DNA from: Planctomycetota bacterium
Lineage (GTDB): Bacteria > Planctomycetota > MHYJ01 > WSZJ01 > JACPWG01
DNA length: 5,254 nt
Direction of reading: 5' to 3'
Assembly (NCBI GenBank): GCA_016220045.1
Contig: JACRIP010000628.1
Coordinates: 1-5,254 of the forward strand
Numbering within the stretch: the stretch's first letter is position 1; every line of letters begins with the position of its first letter. The notes beneath the pieces are model-generated. The model made no database searches and was not told the DNA's origin. It saw nothing but the letters and a program-made list of their open reading frames with translations. The position numbers and the translations under genes are program-made. Shown piece by piece: positions 1 through 5,254 of the stretch.

Positions 1-966
1 GAGTTCGCCGCCGACGCCGACCTCGCGCGCGTCCTGAGCGCGCCCGGACCCGCGTCCCCGCTCCCGGCGGCGACGCCCGCCGACGCGCGCCCGCCGGTCG
101 ACGCCACGCCCGAACCGATGCCCACGCCGGCGTTCACGCCGATGCCGGCCGCGCTGCCCACCCCGGCCGCGCTGCCGCTCCTGGCCGCCCCGACGGACAA
201 TCCCCACGCCGCCGAGTTCGAGGAGACCACCGATCTCTCCCTGCCCGAACTGGAACGCGCCGAGGCCGCCACCGGCCACGCCGACGACTCCGGCGGCATC
301 GACGACGAGACGGCCCCGCGCGCGCCCGCCGACGGCCCCGCGCCGTTTGCGCCCGACTCGATCCTCCTGCCCAACGACCAGGAACTGGTCGCCCTCCAAC
401 CCGCCCTGGAGGAGGCCGGCGCAGAGGAGTCCGACGCTGCCGACAGCCCCTCCTCGGCCGCGCTCGAACCCGCGGGCGCGGAGGAGGCCGATGGCCCGGT
501 GGACCCCGTAGACGGCGTCGCCGCGGCGGTCGTGGCCCTGGAGCCCCAGCTCGAGGAACCGTCGAGCGGCATCATCGATCTTTCCGCCGTCCCGGACGAG
601 ACCCGGGACGACAGCTCGGGCGCGTCGGCCCCGCGCGCGCCGCAGGCCCGCAAGGCCGCGGAGCCCGTCGCCGGCCTGCGCCGCCCGGTCTCCGACGACG
701 AGACCTCCACCGACCTCTCGGCTCTGCTCGGGAAAGGCCCTGAGACGCCTCCCTCCCCGCCCTCGTACGAAATGGAGGAGGTCCGCGGCTCCGCCTACTT
801 CGTCTCCTCCCGCTCCGGCAGCGACCAGCGCGACAAGGAGACTCCGCCCGAGTTGCCCGTGGTGAAACCGATCGAAGGCAAGACCTGCACCCGCTGCGGC
901 TGCGACAACCTGCCCGGCTCCCGCTTCTGCTCGGGCTGCGGCCAGCCCATGCCGCTGCGCGGTTGA
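1..966 (+). CDS. Acidic Pro/Ala-rich disordered protein with C-terminal zinc ribbon (5' partial)
   Basis: The reading frame is open from the first base of the window, so the true start lies upstream; the ATG at 118 is internal to a low-complexity stretch and has no convincing ribosome binding site. The visible 321 residues are mostly Pro, Ala, Glu and Asp with no hydrophobic core, so the region is probably disordered. Short motifs recur in it: TDLS/IDLS three times, and a loose ALxPxxEE element three times. The last 30 residues form a compact zinc ribbon, CTRCGC followed by FCSGCG (Cys at visible residues 296, 299, 301, 310, 313), like the small zinc-ribbon domains attached to many bacterial regulatory or membrane proteins. 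Such domains usually bind structural zinc; the role here is unknown. The missing N-terminus may hold the functional domain. The coding call is secure and the function is not assignable. Confidence 0.8.
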   Translation, partial: EFAADADLARVLSAPGPASPLPAATPADARPPVDATPEPMPTPAFTPMPAALPTPAALPLLAAPTDNPHAAEFEETTDLSLPELERAEAATGHADDSGGIDDETAPRAPADGPAPFAPDSILLPNDQELVALQPALEEAGAEESDAADSPSSAALEPAGAEEADGPVDPVDGVAAAVVALEPQLEEPSSGIIDLSAVPDETRDDSSGASAPRAPQARKAAEPVAGLRRPVSDDETSTDLSALLGKGPETPPSPPSYEMEEVRGSAYFVSSRSGSDQRDKETPPELPVVKPIEGKTCTRCGCDNLPGSRFCSGCGQPMPLRG

Positions 967-1004
967 CCCGTCTGCCCGGATCCGCAAGCCCAGAACCCGA
1001 TTTC

Positions 1005-1008
1005 GGAG
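1005..1008 (+). promoter_or_regulatory. Ribosome binding site of the CBS gene
   Basis: GGAG lies 8 bases before the ATG at 1017. It decides in favour of this start over the in-frame TTG at 963, which overlaps the stop codon of the preceding gene, has no comparable site, and would add 18 residues with no CBS-like character. Confidence 0.7.
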
Positions 1009-1016
1009 ACTCGCCC

Positions 1017-1583
1017 ATGAAGACCGTGTCCGAAGTGATCAAGGGGCGGACGCTCTTCACGGTCCAGAAGGGAGGGACCGTCACCGAGGTCGCCCGCTAC
1101 ATGGCGGAAAAGAAAATCGGCGCCGTCTGCGTCCTGGACGGCGAGCGCATGATCGGACTCTTCTCCGAGCGCGACATCATGAACCGGGTGGTCGCGCAAC
1201 TGCGCGATCCGCAGAAGACCGTCGTGGACGACGTCATGACGCGGGAGATCGCGGTGGTCGAACCGGGCGACGCGTTCGATGCCGCGCTCGCCAAGATGAA
1301 GAAGATCGGCTGCCGGCACCTGCCGGTGGTCTTCGGCACCAAGCTGGTCGGCATGCTCTCCCTGCGCGATCTCCTGCAGTCGGAGATCGAGGTCCAGGAG
1401 GAGGAGATCCGCTGGCTGCAGCAGACGGTCGCGGTCACCTCGACCGCCGGCATCGACTCCTCGAAATACCTGACCTGGCGCTGCCTCGGCTGCGGGCACA
1501 TCACCACGGCGAGCAAGCCGCCGGCCAATTGCCCCTCCTGCGGTCGCGCCAAAGAGGAATTCGTGAACGTGGAGGAGGATTGA
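1017..1583 (+). CDS. CBS-domain pair protein with C-terminal rubredoxin-like zinc ribbon
   Basis: This is a 188-residue soluble, probably cytoplasmic protein. Two CBS domains are visible, at about residues 3-60 and 68-122. Each ends in the signature strand-helix motif, GLFSERDI (47-54) and GMLSLRDL (112-119), whose Asp residues (53, 118) contact ribose in nucleotide-binding CBS pairs. Paired CBS domains form a Bateman module that commonly senses AMP, ATP or related adenosine ligands. A charged helix (about 122-138) leads to a Cys4 knuckle pair: C156, C159, C172, C175 in the pattern WRCLGCG and CPSCGRAKEEF. This closely resembles the C-terminal rubredoxin-like domain of rubrerythrins and may bind Fe or Zn. 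No catalytic domain is present, so a sensor or adaptor role is inferred. The stop TGA shares one base with the next gene's ATG, implying coupled translation. Confidence 0.92.
   Translation: MKTVSEVIKGRTLFTVQKGGTVTEVARYMAEKKIGAVCVLDGERMIGLFSERDIMNRVVAQLRDPQKTVVDDVMTREIAVVEPGDAFDAALAKMKKIGCRHLPVVFGTKLVGMLSLRDLLQSEIEVQEEEIRWLQQTVAVTSTAGIDSSKYLTWRCLGCGHITTASKPPANCPSCGRAKEEFVNVEED
1571..1575 (+). promoter_or_regulatory. Ribosome binding site of the caspase-like gene
   Basis: GGAGG, part of a GGAGGAGG run, lies inside the last codons of the CBS gene, 7 bases before the ATG at 1583. It fixes the start at the ATG that overlaps the upstream stop (TGATG), and this start also begins a textbook signal peptide. 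Longer in-frame versions would extend into the CBS gene and bury the signal peptide. Confidence 0.75.
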
Positions 1584-2413
1584 TGCGCGCTCTCGCCCGA
1601 CCCGCGTACCTCGCCTTCCTGCTCGCCGCGCTCGCGGCGCTCCTGCTCGCCCCGGGGCCGGCGCCCGCCGCGCCGCCTGCCGCGCCGGCGCCCGCGCCGT
1701 CCCCTGAGCCCCCGCGCAAGCTCGCGCTCGTCGTCGCCATCGACAACCACAACCGCGATCCGCTCGCCGGCGCGCTCGCCGAGGGCGTCGGCGGCGCCGT
1801 CACCAGCCTCGTCACCCTCTCCGGCAAGTACGACCGCCTCTACCTCCGCCTCGGTCCGACGGCCACCCGCGCTAACCTGCTCGCCGACCTGCTCGACGCC
1901 GTCGCCCGCGACTACGTGATCGACCTCGTCATCGAGAGCCACGGCAACACCGGCCGCCTCCAGCTCCGCGACGGCGACCTCACCGCCCCCGATATCGACC
2001 ACGCCCTGTATCTGCGCGGCGGCGAGCGCCTCCGCCTCGTCTACATGATGGGCTGCTACAGCGCCTCCCTGAACGACGCCTGGCTCCACGTCGGCGCCCG
2101 CGCCGTCACCGGCCACGTCGGCGTCAACGTCATTCCGGTCTTTCACCTGCCCGTCTTCCTGCGCGAGTGGGTGCGCGGCACCGACGCCCGCACCGCCACC
2201 CAGCGCGCCTTCAACGTCGGTCGCCGCGCCGGCCTATCCGGCATTTACCGCAGACTCGCCGCGCTCTACGGGGAAGAGGTCACCGAGAAGAGCGTCCGCG
2301 AGGACAGCCGTCCGGTCTTCGCCGGACGCACGCTCACGATCCACCAGATCCCGACCCGCGCCGAGGAAGCCGCCTGGCTGCGCGCCCGCCTCGACGCCGA
2401 GGGGTACTGGTAG
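1583..2413 (+). CDS. Secreted caspase-like (clan CD) hydrolase candidate
   Basis: This is a 276-residue protein. Residues 1-30 form a signal peptide: basic start (MRALARPAY), a Leu/Ala-rich core at about 10-22, and Ala-rich cleavage sites near 28-31. There is no lipobox Cys. A Pro/Ala linker (about 30-43) follows. The rest looks like the caspase-haemoglobinase fold: strand KLALVVAID (46-54); a helix; strand DRLYLRL; a TRANLLADLLDAV helix (95-107); strand DLVIESHG with His120; then strand LRLVYMMGC with Cys158 followed by YSAS. A hydrophobic strand ending in His-Gly, and a second ending in Cys about 40 residues later, is the catalytic His/Cys layout of clan CD peptidases (caspases, clostripain, gingipain, CHAT). 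GARAVTGH (171-178) also recalls the segment after the Cys in CHAT domains. The fold is my inference from this pattern, and substrate and activity are unknown. The coding call is firm. Confidence 0.85.
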   Translation: MRALARPAYLAFLLAALAALLLAPGPAPAAPPAAPAPAPSPEPPRKLALVVAIDNHNRDPLAGALAEGVGGAVTSLVTLSGKYDRLYLRLGPTATRANLLADLLDAVARDYVIDLVIESHGNTGRLQLRDGDLTAPDIDHALYLRGGERLRLVYMMGCYSASLNDAWLHVGARAVTGHVGVNVIPVFHLPVFLREWVRGTDARTATQRAFNVGRRAGLSGIYRRLAALYGEEVTEKSVREDSRPVFAGRTLTIHQIPTRAEEAAWLRARLDAEGYW

Positions 2414-2477
2414 CGCCCGACGCCCCGCGCCCGCCCCGCCGTTTTTTCCCGGGAAGCGTACCCGACCTCGAGAGCTC

Positions 2478-2482
2478 AGGAG
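2478..2482 (+). promoter_or_regulatory. Ribosome binding site of the XdhC-family gene
   Basis: AGGAG lies 7 bases before the ATG at 2490 and supports that start. The 76-base spacer holding it is the longest non-coding stretch in the window. Apart from a T6 run (2442-2447), I see no convincing promoter or hairpin there. Confidence 0.7.
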
Positions 2483-2489
2483 CCGCACG

Positions 2490-3347
2490 ATGACCCGCGA
2501 ATTCTACGCCCAGGCCCATGCGCTCGCGGAGCGCGGCGAGACCTTCGTCACCGCGGTCGTGGTCAGGGCCGAGGGCTCGGCCTCCGCGCGCACCGGATCG
2601 AAGGCCATCCTCCGCCCGGACGGCAGCAAACTCTGCGGCTGGGTCGGCGGCGGTTGCGTCGACGCCGCGGTCGGCGAAGAAGCGATCGCCGCGCTCAACG
2701 AGGGCGCGCCGCGCCTCTTCCACGTGGACTTGAACAGCGAGGTCACCGGGGTCGGCATGCCCTGCGGCGGGGCCATGGACATCTACGTCGAGCCGCACCT
2801 GCCCAAGCCCCAGCTCCTGCTCTTCGGCCATGGTCCGATCGTCGAGACCCTCGCCCGGCTGGGCTCGCAGCTCGGGTTCGTGGTCACGGTGGACGACGCC
2901 ACGGCGACGCGCGAGCTCTACCCGACCGCCGACCTGCTCCTGAACCAGGACCCGGGCCTCGACCGGTTCAAGGTCACGCCCGCGACCTCGATCGCGATCG
3001 CGACGCAGCACAAGTCGGACGACTTCGTGCTCGAGCACACGCTCGGCCGCGGCGCCGCCTACATCGCGCTGGTGGCGAGCAAGAAGCGGGCGGAGCTGGT
3101 CTTCCGCACCCTGATCGAGCGCGGCGTCCCGGCCGCGCGGCTCGCCGAAGTCCGGGCTCCGGCGGGACTCGACCTGGGCGCCCAGACGCCCGAGGAGATC
3201 GCCCTGGCGATCCTGTCCGAAATCGTCGCGGTGCGGCGGGGCGGCAGCGGCCGGCCGCTGATCCAGATCAAGGGACCGACCGTCGCCGGCGTCACTGCCG
3301 CCCCGGCCGCAGCGGCCGCGCGCAGCGAGCGCGGCACGGAGGCGTAG
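2490..3347 (+). CDS. XdhC/CoxI-family molybdoenzyme maturation protein
   Basis: This 285-residue cytoplasmic protein has the usual XdhC/CoxI layout. The N-terminal XdhC_CoxI domain shows the GS-x5-G motif (29-36), GWVGGGCV (50-57) and GVGMPCGG (87-94, Cys92). The C-terminal Rossmann-type domain begins with LLLFGHGPI (109-117) and continues through VTVDD (132-136), ATQHKSDD (171-178), YIALVASKKRA (191-201) and GLDLGAQTPEEIALAILSEI (226-245). All of these are family hallmarks. Characterised members bind molybdenum cofactor, help insert or sulfurate it, and hand it to xanthine dehydrogenase- or CO dehydrogenase-type hydroxylases. No such enzyme or cofactor gene is visible here. Residues after about 262 are an Ala-rich tail of no evident function. 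The gene ends 2 bases before the STAS gene, so the two are probably cotranscribed. Family assignment is strong; xdhC versus coxI subtype is not resolved. Confidence 0.93.
   Translation: MTREFYAQAHALAERGETFVTAVVVRAEGSASARTGSKAILRPDGSKLCGWVGGGCVDAAVGEEAIAALNEGAPRLFHVDLNSEVTGVGMPCGGAMDIYVEPHLPKPQLLLFGHGPIVETLARLGSQLGFVVTVDDATATRELYPTADLLLNQDPGLDRFKVTPATSIAIATQHKSDDFVLEHTLGRGAAYIALVASKKRAELVFRTLIERGVPAARLAEVRAPAGLDLGAQTPEEIALAILSEIVAVRRGGSGRPLIQIKGPTVAGVTAAPAAAAARSERGTEA
3338..3342 (+). promoter_or_regulatory. Ribosome binding site of the STAS gene
   Basis: GGAGG lies inside the last codons of the XdhC-family gene, 7 bases before the ATG at 3350. It fixes the start of a 120-residue protein. The same frame is open far upstream, but that extension is an Arg/Ala/Pro-rich out-of-frame reading of the XdhC gene. 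Confidence 0.75.
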
Positions 3348-3349
3348 CC

Positions 3350-3712
3350 ATGGCATGGCCCGACGATGCCGACCCCGCCGCCGCGCCGGTCGAGCCCCCG
3401 CGCCCTCCCCAGTACGTCATCCGGGAGGGCACGCTGATCGTTTCCAAGGACCCGAAGTTCAGCGATCCGGAGTTCCAGCGGCATTGCGATCTTCTGCTGA
3501 ATACACCCTACAACCCCATCGTCATCGATCTCTCGAAGGTCGCCTACATCCAGAGCCCGGAGATCGCCTGCCTCATCCTCTTCATCAAGAAGGCGCGCGC
3601 CGCCAAGAAGGCGGTCGAGCTCAAGATTTCGAAGACGGTGTTCACGGTCCTCAAGCTGATGAACCTGCACCACCTCGCCGGGCTGCACAAGGCGGACGAG
3701 CCGGAGTCGTGA
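3350..3712 (+). CDS. Stand-alone STAS-domain protein (anti-sigma factor antagonist-like)
   Basis: This is a 120-residue soluble protein. A Pro/Ala/Asp-rich leader (1-20) is followed by one STAS domain (about 22-113): strand YVIREGTLIVS, strand NPIVIDLSKVAYIQS (55-69), helix PEIACLILFIKKARAAKKA (70-88), strand VELKISK (89-95), and the terminal helix TVFTVLKLMNLHHLAGL (96-112). This matches SpoIIAA/RsbV-type proteins, in which a serine in a DSSG-like turn is phosphorylated by a kinase to switch partner binding. Here the turn reads IQSPE (67-71): Asp is replaced by Gln, Ser69 is kept, and the usual phosphorylated position appears to be Pro70. The switch may therefore be altered or absent. No HATPase anti-sigma kinase is visible; instead a Hanks-type kinase gene follows 11 bases downstream. 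The partner is unknown. Confidence 0.88.
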   Translation: MAWPDDADPAAAPVEPPRPPQYVIREGTLIVSKDPKFSDPEFQRHCDLLLNTPYNPIVIDLSKVAYIQSPEIACLILFIKKARAAKKAVELKISKTVFTVLKLMNLHHLAGLHKADEPES

Positions 3713-3716
3713 GGAG
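3713..3716 (+). promoter_or_regulatory. Ribosome binding site of the kinase gene
   Basis: GGAG directly follows the STAS stop codon and sits 7 bases before GTG 3724. A rival GTG at 3709 overlaps the STAS stop (GTGA), but its nearest GGAG (3703-3706) is only 2 bases away, too close for normal initiation. GTG 3724 is therefore preferred. Confidence 0.6.
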
Positions 3717-3723
3717 CCCGATC

Positions 3724-5254
3724 GTGATTCCGCACGAGCACCCCGACTCCCCGGCGCCCACGCCCGACGGCGCAACCCTTCGCGCCGACCCCGAGCCCCC
3801 GCCCCCCCCGGCAGCCCCGACCGTGACGCCCGCCGCTCCCGCCGCCCCCCGGCCCCTCCTGTCCGCGCGCCCCGCCCCCGCCCGCACCCTCGATCCGCGC
3901 GACCTCGCCGGCCGGCCCTTCGGCCGCTACCGCTTGCTCCAGGAACTCGGCCGCGGCGGCATGGGCGTGGTCTGGCAGGCGTGGGATATCGATCTCCAGC
4001 GCCTGGTCGCGCTCAAACAGATCCTGCCCCCGGACGCGCCGCCACCCGAGCCCCGGCCCGCCGCCCCGGCCGCCGCCACGCTCTGCGCGCCCGCGCACCC
4101 ACCCCCCGCCCCCGCCCCCGCCCTCTCGCGCGCCCAGCGCGAACGTTTCCAGCGCGAAGCGCGGCTGGCCGCGAAACTGCGCCACCCCCACATCGTCCCG
4201 GTCTACGACGTCGGCGAGTGGAACGGCTCGCCGTACTTCACCGCGGACTACGTCCCCGGCCGCGCGCTCGACGCCCACCTGCGCGCGGGCGTGCCGCTGC
4301 GCCGCGCCGTGGCCTGGCTGCGCTCGGTGGCCGAGGCCCTCGCCTGCGCCCACGCCCAGGGCATCGTCCACCGCGATATCAAGCCGGGGAACATCCTGAT
4401 CGACGACCGCGACCGCGCCCTGGTCACCGACTTCGGCCTCGCCAAGGAGGTCCTCCTCGACGCCCCCGGGGGCGCCGCCTCGCCCGGCGGCCCCACGCCT
4501 GCCGCCGCCCCGCTGACCCAGAGCGGCGCGCTGGTCGGCACCCCGGCCTACATGAGCCCCGAGCAGGTCCGCGGCGATCGCGCCGCCGTCGGGCCCGCCG
4601 CCGACCAGTTCGCCCTCGGGGTCATGCTGTATCAGGTGTGCACCGGACGCATGCCCTTCGACGCCGAGGGCCTGCTCGACCTCTGGGTGGCGATTGCGCG
4701 CGCCGATCCGGTCCCGCCCTGCCGGCTGAATCCCCAGGTCCACCGCGATCTGGAGACGATCTGCCTCAAGGCCCTCGAGAAGGACCCGGCGCGCCGTTAC
4801 GCGAGCGCGGCCGAGCTCGCCGCCGACCTCGGGCGCTTCCTGGAGAACGAACCGATACGGGCGCGCCCCGCCTCGGGCGCGGGCCGCCTGCTGCGGCGGG
4901 CGCGCAAGCACGCGCCGCTCCTCGTCGCCCTCGCCGCCCTCCTCGCCGTCGCCGCCGCCGATGGGGTGCACGCCGGCGCGCTGCGGCGCGAAGCCGCCGC
5001 GACCGCGGCCGCCGCCGATGCGACCGAGCGCCGCCTCGCCGACACCGAGCGGCGCGCCGAACGCGACCTGCGCCGCGCCGGCGTGGTCGCGGAGGTCGTC
5101 GCCCGCTGGGTGCTCCTCGCCCCGGCCCTCGCCGACCTCGAACGCGCCGGCACCGACGGCTCCCTGCCCCTCGCGGAGCGGCGCGCGCGCGCGGCGCCCG
5201 GCTGGGCGCGCGTCGAGGAGTTCCGCCGCCGCACGCCCGCCGACCCGGACGCGC
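3724..5254 (+). CDS. Transmembrane Hanks-type Ser/Thr protein kinase (3' partial)
   Basis: The frame has no stop from GTG 3724 to the window end, giving 510 visible residues of a longer protein. A Pro/Ala-rich leader (1-58) precedes the kinase domain (about 68-375). The motifs are complete: glycine loop GRGGMGVV (76-83), VALK with Lys98, helix C Glu145 in QREAR, HRDIKPGN (216-223, Asp218), DFG (236-238), GTPAYMSPE (272-280), Asp294 and Arg358. It should be an active RD-type kinase, with activation-loop candidates Thr265, Ser267 and Thr273. There is an unusual Pro/Ala insertion between Lys98 and helix C (about 101-136), and the DFG-to-SPE loop is long (45 residues). The linker FLENEPIRARPAS leads to basic residues and one membrane helix (about 398-417), then a charged coiled-coil-like helix (420-452) and the start of an extracytoplasmic part that is cut off. 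Proximity to the STAS gene suggests a shared pathway, unproven. Confidence 0.93.
   Translation, partial: MIPHEHPDSPAPTPDGATLRADPEPPPPPAAPTVTPAAPAAPRPLLSARPAPARTLDPRDLAGRPFGRYRLLQELGRGGMGVVWQAWDIDLQRLVALKQILPPDAPPPEPRPAAPAAATLCAPAHPPPAPAPALSRAQRERFQREARLAAKLRHPHIVPVYDVGEWNGSPYFTADYVPGRALDAHLRAGVPLRRAVAWLRSVAEALACAHAQGIVHRDIKPGNILIDDRDRALVTDFGLAKEVLLDAPGGAASPGGPTPAAAPLTQSGALVGTPAYMSPEQVRGDRAAVGPAADQFALGVMLYQVCTGRMPFDAEGLLDLWVAIARADPVPPCRLNPQVHRDLETICLKALEKDPARRYASAAELAADLGRFLENEPIRARPASGAGRLLRRARKHAPLLVALAALLAVAAADGVHAGALRREAAATAAAADATERRLADTERRAERDLRRAGVVAEVVARWVLLAPALADLERAGTDGSLPLAERRARAAPGWARVEEFRRRTPADPDA
3802..3809 (+). repeat. C8 homopolymer in the kinase leader
   Basis: Eight consecutive C follow CCCCCG in the Pro-rich leader of the kinase (codons for five successive Pro, residues 25-29). 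Both the low-complexity leader before it and the kinase domain after it are in one frame here. A one-base change in the run would separate the start codon from the kinase domain. Confidence 0.6.

Noticed and set aside
118..120. ATG at 118 as the true start of the first gene.
   Set aside because: The frame is open back to base 1 with the same Pro/Ala-rich composition, and no Shine-Dalgarno sequence precedes this ATG.
1097..2146. A minus-strand open frame (349 codons) opposite the CBS and caspase-like genes.
   Set aside because: It is a compositional shadow: Val/Ala/Gly/Glu-rich, crossing two well-supported genes, with no domain or ribosome binding evidence.
2401..2450. A terminator after the caspase-like gene ending in the T6 run.
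   Set aside because: Only a 4-base GGGG/CCCC pairing with a large loop is possible, and C-rich sequence directly precedes the T run, so no stable hairpin abuts it.
2654..3349. The long in-frame extension upstream of the STAS gene.
   Set aside because: It is an Arg-rich out-of-frame reading of the XdhC gene; the STAS domain has its own ATG and ribosome binding site at 3350.
2334..3356. A minus-strand open frame (340 codons) opposite the XdhC-family gene.
   Set aside because: Arg/Gly/Asp-rich with no family features, and the opposite strand encodes a clear XdhC protein.
3544..4971. A long minus-strand open frame (475 codons) opposite the STAS and kinase genes.
   Set aside because: Its translation is Gly/Arg/Ala-rich with no recognisable domain, and it lies antisense to a kinase with every catalytic motif intact. 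Long antisense frames are expected at this GC content.
5181..5193. An alternating GC dinucleotide tract that could form Z-DNA or be a repeat element.
   Set aside because: It encodes Arg/Ala codons within the kinase in a GC-rich genome, and it is too short to be more than composition.

Overview
This is a very GC-rich bacterial window with G or C at almost every third codon position. It carries six tightly packed genes, all on the + strand. The organism is most likely a planctomycete or another large-genome GC-rich lineage rich in Hanks-type kinases. The main clue is the kinase at the right edge, whose post-catalytic stretch (DLGRFLENEPIRARPAS, then a single membrane segment) resembles the many receptor kinases of Planctomycetota. 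Myxococcota or a related uncultured phylum cannot be excluded. I see no RNA genes, mobile elements, CRISPR arrays or clear terminators.

Left part (1-2413): a 5'-truncated, acidic, Pro/Ala-rich, probably disordered protein ends in a short zinc ribbon (1-966). After a 50-base gap comes a two-CBS-domain protein with a rubrerythrin-type rubredoxin/zinc-ribbon tail (1017-1583). Its stop codon overlaps the start of a secreted protein with a caspase-like (clan CD) His/Cys arrangement (1583-2413).

Right part (2490-5254): after a 76-base spacer, an XdhC/CoxI-family molybdoenzyme maturation factor (2490-3347) is followed 2 bases later by a stand-alone STAS-domain protein (3350-3712). A transmembrane Ser/Thr protein kinase follows 11 bases further on (3724 to the window end, 3' truncated). 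Starts of all five complete or start-containing genes are supported by good Shine-Dalgarno sequences 7-8 bases upstream.

How they may work together: the content is mostly signalling (nucleotide-binding CBS pair, STAS switch, receptor kinase), with a probable exported caspase-fold hydrolase and an XdhC protein that has no molybdenum hydroxylase genes in view. The very short spacings argue for at least two translationally coupled groups, CBS with caspase-like and XdhC with STAS and kinase. That they form one functional system is inference only; chance clustering of housekeeping-type genes is a serious alternative.
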